DNA of 64,000 nucleotides, from positions 744,001 to 808,000 of the forward strand of contig NZ_FOMT01000001.1 of the NCBI RefSeq assembly GCF_900112695.1. Reading direction: 5' to 3'. This document shows, piece by piece, positions 18,411 to 27,756 of the stretch. The first letter of the stretch is position 1, and every line of letters starts with the position of its first letter. The notes under the pieces are model-generated. The model was not told the DNA's origin and did not search any database. It saw only the letters and a list, made by a program, of their open reading frames with translations. The stretch is from Paenibacillus catalpae. Lineage in GTDB: Bacteria > Bacillota > Bacilli > Paenibacillales > Paenibacillaceae. Position numbers and translations under genes: made by a program.

Positions 18411-20168
18411 ATGGAATTACGGACTTTGCAAAAGCAATTATTTTTACTTCCTTTTCTCATATTTACGTTGGTTGCCTCTATGGTTGTTGGGGCTGTCCCT
18501 GTGCATGCAGCGGACCCACAAATCTACTATGTAGATATTGATACCGGAGTAGACTCTCCGGACCATGGAACAACTCCACAAGCCCCGTTTAAGAATATCC
18601 AATATGCCGCCGATCTAACCAATCCGGGAGATACGGTGTATGTTATGAATGGAACCTATTATAACACGAATGATCAATATGTATTTCAGGTTACACGCTC
18701 CGGGAATTCAACGGGGTATATCAGCTTTTTGGCCTATCCCGGGCATACGCCAAAGCTTAAGTCGATAGATGCCTGGAACCATATCGTTGTATCTGCTTCC
18801 TATATTCGCATTGAAGGCTTCGAGATTGAGGGGGAAAATGCCAATCTTGCCTTAAGCGACGGAGAGGAGCGTTATAACCATTTTATCGCAAATAAACCAA
18901 CAGGAACCATTGACTGGAACTATGTGCGTAAAACCCAGACGAACGGCATCTATATCAAACCAGGTTCATCTGGCATTCCTCATCACGTCACAATAAAAAA
19001 TAACGTCGTTCATGATACGCCTGGAGGAGGAATCAGCGCAGAGAAATCCGATTATATCACGATAGAAAATAATACGGTCTACAATACTTCCTGGTATACG
19101 TTGTATGCGACAAGCGGGATTTCGATATTAAATTCCGTAGATGCAGATACGAACAACACTGCCTACAAAACGGTTATCCGCAATAACCGGTCCTACAATA
19201 ACAAAACGATGGTGAAATGGGAGAAAACGAAGGACTATTCCGATGGGAACGGCATCATCATTGATAGTAACCGGAATACGCATTTAAACGGTCAGTATCC
19301 GGCTTATGCAGGCAAAACTCTTATCGCCAACAATTTAAGCTACAATAACAGAAGTTCAGGCATTCATGCCTACTACAGCCAAAATGTTGATATTATCAAT
19401 AACACTTCTTACAACAATAGCGCCTTATTGGACGTGGGTGAAATTTTTGCGGTTTCCAGCAACCAGGTTAACATTCTCAATAATATCATGGTTGCCAGAA
19501 CGGGGAAGAAGATTAATACCAATTATAATAATACAAACCTTACAAACAATTATAATGTTTACTCGAACGGCAATCCGGTTGTCAGCGGTGCCAATGACAT
19601 CTGGGCCGACCCTATGTTCGAAAATCCGGCTAACGGAGACTTCCGTTTAAAGATTGGTTCCAGAGCGATTGATACGGGTTCCGCTGCGCTTGCTCCGAGC
19701 AATGACTTCATCTATAAGCCAAGGCCAAAGGGAGCTGCTCCAGATCGGGGAGCTTATGAATATCAGAATTTGATAGGTAATCCAAGCTTTGAATGGGGTG
19801 GCATTGGGAGCTGGACTGCCGAGCAAAATAGTGCCGGTATTACCGTTCAAAATACGGGAGCCTATTCTGGAACCTATAAAGCCGCTTTTAATACTACGGC
19901 ATCAACAAAGCTGGCTCAGACCGTAACAGCTCCGACGACTGCTGTTTACACGGTAACTGCTTATATAAATACGAATGTGACAAGCAATGTTGTTTTGGGG
20001 GCGGATGTTGCGGGTGTGAATTTGGGTCAGCAATCGGTTCAGGCTGGCGGATACAATAAGATAACCTTTACCGTTAACGCTAATGCAGGCCAACAGATTA
20101 AGGTATGGGTCAGCGCACCTGCCTATACCGGCGGATGGGTTGCTATTGACGACATTTCGCTGAATTAG
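18411..20168 (+). CDS. Secreted right-handed beta-helix protein, paralogue of the preceding gene
   Basis: 585 residues from ATG 18411, chosen because GGGAGG lies seven bases upstream. A signal peptide (about 1-36, ending VHAA) is followed by a beta-helix domain (about 40-445) opening IYYVDIDTGVDSPDHGTT, and a C-terminal beta-sandwich (about 455-585, beginning NPSFEWGGIGSW) typical of carbohydrate-binding tails. The helix core shares the diagnostic VKWEKTK.YSDGNGII signature with the giant SLH protein upstream, so the two are paralogues. This one lacks SLH repeats and should be released. Predicted role: polysaccharide lyase or related uronate-polymer enzyme of PL9-like fold. Substrate unproven. 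Confidence 0.85.
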   Translation: MELRTLQKQLFLLPFLIFTLVASMVVGAVPVHAADPQIYYVDIDTGVDSPDHGTTPQAPFKNIQYAADLTNPGDTVYVMNGTYYNTNDQYVFQVTRSGNSTGYISFLAYPGHTPKLKSIDAWNHIVVSASYIRIEGFEIEGENANLALSDGEERYNHFIANKPTGTIDWNYVRKTQTNGIYIKPGSSGIPHHVTIKNNVVHDTPGGGISAEKSDYITIENNTVYNTSWYTLYATSGISILNSVDADTNNTAYKTVIRNNRSYNNKTMVKWEKTKDYSDGNGIIIDSNRNTHLNGQYPAYAGKTLIANNLSYNNRSSGIHAYYSQNVDIINNTSYNNSALLDVGEIFAVSSNQVNILNNIMVARTGKKINTNYNNTNLTNNYNVYSNGNPVVSGANDIWADPMFENPANGDFRLKIGSRAIDTGSAALAPSNDFIYKPRPKGAAPDRGAYEYQNLIGNPSFEWGGIGSWTAEQNSAGITVQNTGAYSGTYKAAFNTTASTKLAQTVTAPTTAVYTVTAYINTNVTSNVVLGADVAGVNLGQQSVQAGGYNKITFTVNANAGQQIKVWVSAPAYTGGWVAIDDISLN

Positions 20169-20229
20169 TGCAACCATTGTATTCTCGTAAGAGCGCAATA
20201 AACAACTATTGTTTAACTTGAGGTGACTT

Positions 20230-21420
20230 ATGAACAAACAAACAATCCTGCTTCGTTCATCCTGGCAGACCGTGAATATTGGAGATATTGCGCATACTCC
20301 TGGCGTACTAAAGCTGTTGAATACCTATATGCCTGAGGCGAAGGTAATCCTATGGGCTTCGGATGATTTCAACGAAGAGGTTCTCGCCATGCTCCGCAGA
20401 CGCTTCCCTGAACTTCAAGCTCTGCAGGGACGTATAGGCAAAGATGGTCGTGCATCCAATCCAGAGCTGCAGAAAGCGGTGGAACAAAGTGATTTTCTGC
20501 TGCACGGCTCTGGTCCATTGCTTGTAGGCCATGAGGATGTGAAAGCATACCGGCAGCATACGGGCAAGCCATATGGTGTCTTTGGTATCACGTATGGCGG
20601 TTATAACGAATCGAATTGGCCGGATATGCAGCAGCTCTTGTCAGAGGCGGCATTCGTCTATTTCAGAGACTCCGTTTCACTGGCAAAAGCAATAGTCGAT
20701 GGCATTCATTGTCCCATTATGAAGTTTGGGCCAGACGGCGCTTTCGCTGCAGATTTAAGAGATGACGACCGGGCCACGGACTTTTTAAACGAAAAAGGTC
20801 TGGAGGAGGGTCAATTTCTTTGCTGTATCCCAAGGTACCGTTATACGCCGTTCTGGACAGTAAAGAACGTTTCCTTTGATGAAGAAAAGCATGCCTATAA
20901 TCAAGCGATGAAGGAACATGATCATGTTGAGCTGAGGCAGGCCATTATCGAGGTTGTGAGGAAAACTCCATATAAAGTGCTGATTTGTCCGGAGGATATG
21001 ACCCAGATGGCGCTCGGAAAAGAAATGCTGTGGGATGAGCTTCCGGAGGATGTGAAGCCAAACGTCGTTTGGAGAGACCGATATTGGCTGACTGACGAGG
21101 CATTAAGCGTATATGTGCGTTCGGCTGGGCTATTCGGCAACGAAATGCATTCGCCGATTATGTGCATTGGCAATGGGATCCCGGCTATCGTATGCAGATT
21201 CAAAGAGCAGACCTCCAAAGGATTCATGTGGCGGGACATCGGCCTTGACGAATGGCTGTTTGATTTGGATCAGGAGCAGGACAGAAAGAAAATTATCCCG
21301 GCCGTTCTCCAGTTAGCGATGAACGGAGAGGCCGCCAAACTTTCCGCGGCTCAGGCACAACAGCATGTGCAGGCACTCCAGCACGAGATGGTGGATACGT
21401 TGAAGCGGGCTATGGGTTAA
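20230..21420 (+). CDS. Polysaccharide pyruvyl transferase family protein
   Basis: A 396-residue cytoplasmic protein matching the PS_pyruv_trans family, whose members add ketal pyruvate to sugars of cell-wall or exopolysaccharides. Typical features are the N-terminal WQTVNIGDIAHTPGVL strand-loop, the HGSGPLLVG loop near residue 92 and the C-terminal NEMHSPIMCIGNGIPAI motif near residue 301, which holds the His used by the family. It begins 61 bases after the beta-helix gene with TTGAGGTGA upstream and runs into the AraC gene 6 bases later. A biosynthetic family member inside a degradative cluster is unexpected, so it may have a different, possibly GT-B-like sugar role here. Confidence 0.82.
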   Translation: MNKQTILLRSSWQTVNIGDIAHTPGVLKLLNTYMPEAKVILWASDDFNEEVLAMLRRRFPELQALQGRIGKDGRASNPELQKAVEQSDFLLHGSGPLLVGHEDVKAYRQHTGKPYGVFGITYGGYNESNWPDMQQLLSEAAFVYFRDSVSLAKAIVDGIHCPIMKFGPDGAFAADLRDDDRATDFLNEKGLEEGQFLCCIPRYRYTPFWTVKNVSFDEEKHAYNQAMKEHDHVELRQAIIEVVRKTPYKVLICPEDMTQMALGKEMLWDELPEDVKPNVVWRDRYWLTDEALSVYVRSAGLFGNEMHSPIMCIGNGIPAIVCRFKEQTSKGFMWRDIGLDEWLFDLDQEQDRKKIIPAVLQLAMNGEAAKLSAAQAQQHVQALQHEMVDTLKRAMG

Positions 21421-21426
21421 TCTAAG

Positions 21427-22260
21427 ATGATAATGGACTATGAATTTTTCAACGGTTTTACTCCTCGCATTATAGAGGTAGCTATTCGAAACAAACAGGT
21501 GTGGGAGCAGCTTGAATACCAACTTGCAAGGGAACGGACGGGTGTACATTCGCTTGGTTATGTGTACAGCGGAGAAGGCGTGCTTACATTTGACGGTGAA
21601 GAGAAGTCGCTTGCTCCCGGAGACTTATTTCAAATTTGGCCGGGGCACCCTTTGCGGTTAACGTCAAGCCGCTCTAACCCCCTCCATTTCTATTCCTTTT
21701 TGTTTCAATACCGAACCGTTCAATGGGATGGAGGAACTATGCTCAGCCGGGAGGCGTCGGGGAAATTGCCGTTGCAGCTTGGAAACGCAGGCCCCGAGCA
21801 GATGGCGCTTGAGTCTGTATTTCGGGAAGCTTACGAGCAATGGCATGACAAAAACAACGGCTACGAGTGGCATGTGAAGCTGCAAATGTTAAACGCGCTC
21901 CGGCTTATTCAAGGATTAGGAGCAAACCGGGAAGATCATCCAGGCGCGGTAACTGCCGTTCAGAAAGCTATTCAGTATATGAAACAGTCATTCAAAGAGA
22001 ATCTCACCCGTGATCAGCTTGCTGAAAATATTTCCTTGTCCCCAGGCTATTTCTCAATCTTATTCAAGGCGCATACGGGCGTTAGTCCGATACGTTACTT
22101 AAACAAAATCAGAATTGATCAGTCCAAGCTGCTATTGAGGAATACGGATTTGCCTATTAAGCAAATTGCGGAGGAAAGCGGGTTCGAGGATTCCTTCTAT
22201 TTCTCCAGATTGTTTCAAAAAGAGACGGGAATGTCTCCAAGAGATTTTCGAAAATCATAA
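21427..22260 (+). CDS. AraC family transcriptional regulator
   Basis: A 277-residue regulator with an N-terminal cupin (about 20-110; HSLGYVYSGEGVLTF and LAPGDLFQIWPG) and a C-terminal AraC helix-turn-helix pair (about 180-277; DQLAENISLSPGYFSILFK and SFYFSRLFQKETGMSPRDFR). It is clearly paralogous to the AraC at 40652-41485: same length, same cupin pattern, same ending. ATG 21427 or ATG 21433 could be the start, and neither has a strong ribosome binding site, so translation is probably coupled to the preceding gene. Expected to respond to a sugar from the polysaccharide and control the surrounding genes. Confidence 0.88.
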   Translation: MIMDYEFFNGFTPRIIEVAIRNKQVWEQLEYQLARERTGVHSLGYVYSGEGVLTFDGEEKSLAPGDLFQIWPGHPLRLTSSRSNPLHFYSFLFQYRTVQWDGGTMLSREASGKLPLQLGNAGPEQMALESVFREAYEQWHDKNNGYEWHVKLQMLNALRLIQGLGANREDHPGAVTAVQKAIQYMKQSFKENLTRDQLAENISLSPGYFSILFKAHTGVSPIRYLNKIRIDQSKLLLRNTDLPIKQIAEESGFEDSFYFSRLFQKETGMSPRDFRKS

Positions 22261-22269
22261 GCTTTGAAG

Positions 22270-22310
22270 GGCATGAGAATCTGACAATAATCCAGATTCT
22301 CATGCCTTTT
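22270..22310 (+). terminator. Terminator after the AraC gene
   Basis: A perfect 14-bp stem (22270-22283 with 22293-22306), 9-base loop and TTTT tail. It separates the upstream beta-helix/AraC operon from the amidohydrolase operon. Confidence 0.85.
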
Positions 22311-22393
22311 CTTCATGTACGTTAGAGTTCCTGCATTGTAAAGTAAAGTTAATAAAGCGATTACACTTTTTGCAGGGCAAAGGAGAGGTCATC

Positions 22394-23506
22394 ATGACTA
22401 AGCCGAAAATTATTGACACTGACGTGCATAATGCGATTGCCAGAACGGAGGATTTGCTTCCATTCTTGCCAAGAGTATGGCATGAATATTGGAAGTCAGC
22501 TGGAGCGGGGTACGGTGGCGGCTGGCATTCGCCGATTGGCGTGCTTCGCTCCGATGCCATACCGCCGGGAGGCGGCTTGCCTGGCAGCGATCCGAAGCAT
22601 ATGCTCGAGCATCATTTTCACAAATACGGGATTGATTACGGCATATTGACGGGCTCCGGTATTCTTGGCATCTCGCTTAATCCGAATCCGGATTACGGGA
22701 ATGTTATCGCGAGTGCCTATAACGATTGGCTTGTTGAGACATGGCTTAAGGCCAGTTCCGTATATAAAGGTTCGATTCTGATTAATCATGCGGATCCGCA
22801 GGCAGCGGCGAAGGAAATCGACCGTATGGCCGTCAACAAAAACATGGTGCAGGTTATTATGTGCAGCGGGTCGCGTATGCTCTTTGGCCAACGCTTCTAT
22901 CATCCCATCTATGAAGCGGCCGAGCGTAACGGCTTGCCTGTGGCGGTTCATCCCGGGACGGAGGGCAGAGGCATTGCAGGCGCGCCTACGCCATCCGGTT
23001 ATCCGACTTCTTATTTGGAATGGCATAATATATTGCCAACCAATTACATGGCACATGTTAATTCTCTTGTTTGTGAAGGCGTATTTGAGAAGTTTCCATT
23101 GCTGAAATTCGTGGCGATTGAAGGCGGTATCGCTTGGCTCCCCCATCTCATGTGGCGGATGGATAAGAACTACAAAGGCTTAAGAGATCTGGTGCCGTGG
23201 CTGAAACGTCTCCCGTCAGAGTATATCAAGGATCATATTCGACTGACGACGCAGCCGATTGAAGAGCCGGCCAACAACGAACAGCTGAATCAAATCCTGG
23301 ATATGGTCGATGCCGGCAGAACCGTCATGTTCTCATCCGATTATCCGCACTGGGACTTTGATAATCCGAAGATGGCGCTTCAGCCAATTCGCAAGGAGCT
23401 TCGTCAGCGCATTTTGGTGGATAACGCAATCGAGCTGTACGGTCTAAATGAAGCCCCGTCCGCTGCTGTGACAGATGCTAAAGCGGCTGCCATTAAGGGG
23501 GAGTAG
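22394..23506 (+). CDS. Amidohydrolase_2 (ACMSD-like) metal-dependent hydrolase or decarboxylase
   Basis: A 370-residue TIM-barrel metalloenzyme of the amidohydrolase_2 family, which holds ACMSD-type decarboxylases and lactone or C-C hydrolases. The usual N-terminal HxH is replaced by IDTDVHN, so only one His of the pair is present. Further ligand candidates are His in VAVHPG near residue 184, His in AHVNSL near 220 and the Asp in FSSDYPHWD near 315. The start chosen is ATG 22394 behind AAAGGAGAGG. It is the first gene of an operon with a Rieske protein, five bases after which translation restarts, and may open or decarboxylate a sugar- or aromatic-acid-derived intermediate. Confidence 0.85.
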   Translation: MTKPKIIDTDVHNAIARTEDLLPFLPRVWHEYWKSAGAGYGGGWHSPIGVLRSDAIPPGGGLPGSDPKHMLEHHFHKYGIDYGILTGSGILGISLNPNPDYGNVIASAYNDWLVETWLKASSVYKGSILINHADPQAAAKEIDRMAVNKNMVQVIMCSGSRMLFGQRFYHPIYEAAERNGLPVAVHPGTEGRGIAGAPTPSGYPTSYLEWHNILPTNYMAHVNSLVCEGVFEKFPLLKFVAIEGGIAWLPHLMWRMDKNYKGLRDLVPWLKRLPSEYIKDHIRLTTQPIEEPANNEQLNQILDMVDAGRTVMFSSDYPHWDFDNPKMALQPIRKELRQRILVDNAIELYGLNEAPSAAVTDAKAAAIKGE

Positions 23507-23511
23507 CAAAA

Positions 23512-23874
23512 ATGGAAAAAACGCAAAATCGTTACGAAGCGGCAACGGTCGAAGAGCTGCGAAATGCCAAACGATTGATTGTTACGGTTAAGGGGATGGA
23601 GATAGGCTTATTTGCGGTAGGCGAGCAGTTTTATGCCTGGCGCAACATTTGCCCCCATGCCGCTGCTCCGGTATGCCAAGGTCCTGTATGCGGGACCCGG
23701 CTGCCTTCCCTGGTGTATGAGTACAAGTACGGCAAAGATCAAGAGATCGTGCGTTGTCCATGGCATGGCTGGGAGTTTGATTTGATTACGGGACAGCATC
23801 TGGTTGATGAGAAGGTAAAGCTGCGCGGTTATAAGGTTGAGGTGGAAGACGGCAAGGTATATGTCGTTATTTAA
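23512..23874 (+). CDS. Rieske [2Fe-2S] domain protein
   Basis: A 120-residue small Rieske protein. Cluster ligands are visible as CPH near residue 44 (Cys-x-His) and CPWHGWEFD near 83 (Cys-x-x-His). Between them is an insert that includes two further Cys (PVCQGPVCG), unusual for a plain Rieske ferredoxin. Stand-alone Rieske proteins carry electrons to a mononuclear-iron oxygenase or another acceptor. Its start codon is five bases after the amidohydrolase stop, with GGGGGAG overlapping the end of that gene, so the two are coupled. The ferredoxin-NADP reductase gene follows at 24031. The terminal oxygenase is not obvious in the window. Confidence 0.9.
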   Translation: MEKTQNRYEAATVEELRNAKRLIVTVKGMEIGLFAVGEQFYAWRNICPHAAAPVCQGPVCGTRLPSLVYEYKYGKDQEIVRCPWHGWEFDLITGQHLVDEKVKLRGYKVEVEDGKVYVVI

Positions 23875-24030
23875 CCACAATAGAAATTATAAGATTCCGA
23901 AGCAATCGGAAGAACAATATCTATTTGGCGATAAAAACTACCTCTAAGCGCGGTCGCTCATCTTTGAAGGACTTCGGAGAAGTTTTTCTCACACAGGTTT
24001 GACACTATTCATGCAGACGGAGGGTATACA

Positions 24031-25035
24031 TTGTTAAGCATATATTCAAAAAACAATCCAGTAGATTTTCTAATCATCGGCGGTGGTCCGGCAGGCTTAT
24101 TTGCTGCTTTCTATGGAGGGATGCGTCAAGCTTCTGTGAAGGTCATAGAAAGCATGCCTCAGCTCGGCGGTCAGCTTGCCGCACTCTATCCTGAAAAATA
24201 CATTTATGATATTGCCGGGTTCCCGAAAGTGACCGCTCAGGAGCTGGTTGACCGGTTGAAAGAACAGCTGAGTCATTTCACAACAGACATTGCTCTGGAG
24301 GAGAAGGTGCTGAATGTCATCAAACATGACGAGAGGCTGTTTGAGGTGATAACCGATAAATCTTCCCATTATGCAAAAGCCGTAATTATTACTGGCGGTG
24401 TCGGAGCGTTTGAGCCTAGACGGCTGGAGCTTCCCGAAGCTGCCAAATACGAGTCCAAAAATTTGCATTATTTCGTAGATGATCTTAAGCGTTTTGCCGG
24501 GAAGAAGGTGCTGATAAGCGGAGGAGGAGATTCCGCAGTGGATTGGTCGCTGATGCTGGAACCGATAGCAGAGCAAGTGACGCTGATCCATCGCCGGGAC
24601 AAATTCCGCGCGCATGAGCACAGCGTGCAGTCTCTAATGAATTCCAAGGTTAACGTTCTGACGAATAAGGAAATTACCGGACTTTATGGCGATGAGGGAA
24701 TTGAAGCCGTGACCCTTCTTGATACCAAGACGAAGGAAAAGGTTAGCCTTGATGTAGATGCCGTTATTGTGAACTATGGATTTGTATCCTCCCTGGGTCC
24801 AATTGCAGAGTGGGGGATTGATATACAGAGCGGATCGATCGTGGTAGATACCCGTATGGAGACAAACATACCAGGCATCTTCGCCGCAGGTGACATCACG
24901 ACCTACCCAGGCAAGCTGAAGTTGATTGCAGTCGGCTTCGGAGAAGCTCCGACCGCAATTAACAACGCAAAGGTTTATATCGATCCGGAAGCGAAGCTGT
25001 CCCCGGGTCACAGCAGTCATATGAAGCGTGCATAA
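24031..25035 (+). CDS. Ferredoxin-NADP reductase, thioredoxin-reductase-like (YumC type)
   Basis: A 334-residue flavoprotein of the TrxR-like ferredoxin-NADP reductase group, which passes electrons between NADPH and ferredoxin. It shows the FAD motif [16 protein letters not shown], the NADP motif [16 protein letters not shown] near residue 160 and the FAD-pyrophosphate motif [14 protein letters not shown] near 280. The redox CxxC of thioredoxin reductase is absent, which supports FNR function. Start TTG 24031 follows GGAGGG at correct spacing; no nearby ATG is in frame. A housekeeping copy is expected elsewhere in such genomes, so this copy next to a Rieske protein and a ferredoxin is probably dedicated. 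Confidence 0.9.
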   Translation: MLSIYSKNNPVDFLIIGGGPAGLFAAFYGGMRQASVKVIESMPQLGGQLAALYPEKYIYDIAGFPKVTAQELVDRLKEQLSHFTTDIALEEKVLNVIKHDERLFEVITDKSSHYAKAVIITGGVGAFEPRRLELPEAAKYESKNLHYFVDDLKRFAGKKVLISGGGDSAVDWSLMLEPIAEQVTLIHRRDKFRAHEHSVQSLMNSKVNVLTNKEITGLYGDEGIEAVTLLDTKTKEKVSLDVDAVIVNYGFVSSLGPIAEWGIDIQSGSIVVDTRMETNIPGIFAAGDITTYPGKLKLIAVGFGEAPTAINNAKVYIDPEAKLSPGHSSHMKRA

Positions 25036-25072
25036 TAGGGAACAAAAAGAGCTCCAAGGAAAGGGAGTTACC

Positions 25073-26260
25073 ATGAGGGAAGTGTTTAACGAGGGCATCC
25101 GCAACGCTGCGAGATTTGCGGAGCAGCCCGTGATGACGAAGGAATATTTGAAGGAAGCTATCGCTAATGTACTGACAATTGTAGATAGCAATTTGGAGGC
25201 TTTCACCTATCAGTATCCTGCTCCTGCAAGTGTGAACAACGTTTATCCAGCCATTGACAATGTGGAGTGGACTTCTTCATTCTGGACCGGGATGCTATGG
25301 CTGGCCTATGAAGTAACGGGTGATTCAAAATACCGCGGGGTTGCCGAGATTCAGCTGGAGAGCTACAAACGACGTGTGGAGGAACGAATCGAAACCGGCA
25401 CTCATGATCTTGGATTTCTATATACCTTATCTTCTGTGGCGGCCTTTAAGCTGACGGACAGTCAAACCGCGAAGGAGATCAGCATCAAAGCAGCTGATCT
25501 TCTGATGGAAAGATACTTTGATAAGGCTGGCATCATTCAAGCATGGGGAGCTCCGGACGACCCGGTGAACGGCGGACGGATGATTATCGATTGTCTCATG
25601 AACCTTCCTCTTCTGTATTGGGCTAGTGAACAAACAGGAGACGGTAAGTATTATGAAGCAGCCTACAGCCATGCAAAGATGGCAGAAAAATATATCATTC
25701 GCGAAGACTCCTCCAGTTACCATACCTACTTCATGGATATTTATACAGGCCAGCCCAAGTACGGAAGTACGGTGCAGGGCTATTCGGATGATTCCTGCTG
25801 GGCGCGAGGGCAAGCCTGGGGCATCTATGGCTTTCCTTTAAGCTACAAGTATACCGGAGACTATAGCTTAATTGAGTTAGGCAAGAAGGTAGCGAACTAC
25901 TTTTTGAACCGACTTCCTGAGGATTCCATTGCATACTGGGATCTCATTTTCACATCTGGACCGGAGGAACGTGACAGCTCTTCTTCAGCTATTGCAGCTT
26001 GTGGTCTGCTGGAATTGTCTAAGTATCTCCCTGTTACGGACAGCGATAAACGATTGTACGAGAATGCGAGCCTTCACATCGTTAAGTCGCTGACAGAAAA
26101 TTATACAAGCAAGGCTGTTTCCGAGAAGAACGGGGTACTGCTGCATGGGGTTTATGCTAAGCCCCATAATAAAGGGATTGACGAGTACACCATTTGGGGA
26201 GATTACTATTACTTTGAAGCGTTGGTCCGATTGATGAAAGACTGGAAACTATATTGGTAG
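25073..26260 (+). CDS. Glycoside hydrolase family 88 unsaturated uronyl hydrolase
   Basis: A 395-residue cytoplasmic (alpha/alpha)6-barrel enzyme that hydrolyses the unsaturated uronic acid left at the non-reducing end by polysaccharide lyases. Family landmarks: WTSSFWTGMLWLAYE near residue 63, HDLGFLYTL near 108, the catalytic-Asp stretch GRMIIDCLMNLPLLYWA near 165, CWARGQAWGIYGFPL near 242 and RDSSSSAIAACGLLEL near 302. Start ATG 25073 follows AAGGGAG. It lacks a signal peptide. Its presence fits the beta-helix proteins being lyases, because GH88 acts on lyase products. It is in an operon with the following GH88/GH105-like gene and GH39. Confidence 0.93.
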   Translation: MREVFNEGIRNAARFAEQPVMTKEYLKEAIANVLTIVDSNLEAFTYQYPAPASVNNVYPAIDNVEWTSSFWTGMLWLAYEVTGDSKYRGVAEIQLESYKRRVEERIETGTHDLGFLYTLSSVAAFKLTDSQTAKEISIKAADLLMERYFDKAGIIQAWGAPDDPVNGGRMIIDCLMNLPLLYWASEQTGDGKYYEAAYSHAKMAEKYIIREDSSSYHTYFMDIYTGQPKYGSTVQGYSDDSCWARGQAWGIYGFPLSYKYTGDYSLIELGKKVANYFLNRLPEDSIAYWDLIFTSGPEERDSSSSAIAACGLLELSKYLPVTDSDKRLYENASLHIVKSLTENYTSKAVSEKNGVLLHGVYAKPHNKGIDEYTIWGDYYYFEALVRLMKDWKLYW

Positions 26261-26319
26261 AGTCTATTCAGATGATCATTGCAATGTTCTTACTAGCTGC
26301 TGGATAAGGAAGTGGAAAG

Positions 26320-27737
26320 GTGTACGTAATTGCAAACGATATAAAGTCGCCATCCGAGGCTCTGCCTGAAGGGCAGCGTGTGCCGTTTGATTGGAAAGCA
26401 CAGCCTGTCCTGCAGGATGGTGTATCGATGACCGAGCTGCATTGGCACTCGCAAGAGTTGTTAGAGACAGACCATGCCCGGCTGCGAATCACGGTGGCTG
26501 TCGATGTCCGGGAGAATAAAAGAATTGAAGTGATTGCTCTGCGTACAAAGAACGTGCTAGGTACGCTGGATATACGATATGCTCACGTATTCCAGATATT
26601 CGAACTGCCGCTCGGATTAAATGAAGCGCTTCTCGCAGTGAGGGAAGGGGTAGGACTTCGCATGATAGAAGGAGAAGCCCCGCTGTGGTTTTTTACCGAT
26701 GATCCTTCAATGAGCAGCATCGAACCTGTGCATTTGCCGCATTTGATGATAGGAGATGCCAAGGAGCCTCTGGAGTCGTTCAAGGACAGGTTTAATTCGC
26801 TGGCCAGTATTCAGCCATTCGGCTGGATGGAAGGTTGTGTTCTTGACGGGCTTCTCGATTCTGGATTTACATCGACCGCGCGACAGCATTTGGAGCTGTT
26901 TGTGAAGAACAATGAACTGGTCTATGAGGATCCAAGAAGCAGACCTTCGGATGGCTGCTTCTATGGCATCGAATCTACGCTGCCTATTGCGATATTGACG
27001 AAGTTAGCCCCTGCTCATCCTCTGGTGGACTTGGCCGTTCAATTCATGAAAGAGCATACCGATCAGCATGGGATTATTAAGGACGGCGATACCATATCCG
27101 CGGAAGGCAGCTATACGATCGCCTACCCGTTATCCGTGATCGCCGCGCTTCGGAAGGATCGCGAATTGGCACAGCTTGCCTTTGAACAGCTTGAATTAAG
27201 AAGAGCATTGTTATGGGAAGGCGGGGCGTTCTATTTAAGAAGGCAGGATAACGGGACGCGCAGCTTCCGTAATTGGGGGCGCGCGTATGCGTGGCATCTG
27301 CTTGGGCTTATCCGCACACTTGAACAATTGAAGGACAAGGAGTTGTTGTCCAATGATCAATTGCAGCTTATTGAAGAGGAATATAGAGGAACGCTGCACA
27401 CGCCTATGCGTTTAGAAGCGATAAGGGGCTGTGGAGCTGCTTCCTAGATCAAGAGGAAAGCGGCGTTGATACTTCGGCCTCTGCCGGAATTGCGGCTTCA
27501 TTGGCCATTGCTGATCGCATAGGCATTCGCTTATTTAAAGGTGCGTCAGATGCAGCACACACGGCAGCATCTCTATATCGTTATTTGACGCCCGATGGTT
27601 TGGTGACCGGAACGGCACAAAGCAACAAAAACGGGGAAGAGCTGCAGCGAAGCGGGTATCGGGTTATATCGCAAATGACGATGGGACTGCTGGGACAATT
27701 GTCAGCGGCGATACGTAGCGGTCATAAGCTTCAATAA
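26320..27737 (+). pseudogene. GH88/GH105-like glycoside hydrolase with a -1 frameshift
   Basis: Two frames form one gene. Codons 26320-27447 encode 375 residues ending in a premature stop. The -1 frame then continues with CFLDQEESGVDTSASAGIAASLAI and runs to 27737. Inserting one base near 27418-27420 restores EADKGLWSC and joins the halves. The first 180 residues are an unrecognised beta-rich region. The rest resembles the (alpha/alpha)6 barrel of GH88/GH105 enzymes, for example SEGSY-type loops and NWGRAYAWHLLGLIRTLE near residue 318. GTG 26320 follows AAGGAAG. Either a true inactivating deletion or a sequencing error; no slippery heptamer is present, so programmed frameshifting is unlikely. 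Confidence 0.75.
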
Positions 27738-27756
27738 TAAACTGGGGGTATTCAGG

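Noticed and set aside
22496..23146. A 216-codon frame antisense to the amidohydrolase
   Set aside because: Shadow frame of a well-supported gene; composition rich in Arg, His and Met with no domain.
24634..25206. A 190-codon frame antisense to the reductase/GH88 junction
   Set aside because: Spans two real genes on the other strand; no ribosome binding site or family match.
27400..27430. Programmed ribosomal frameshift in the GH88/GH105-like gene
   Set aside because: No slippery heptamer, no following pseudoknot or hairpin, and a single restored base gives a perfect join, so an ordinary indel is simpler.
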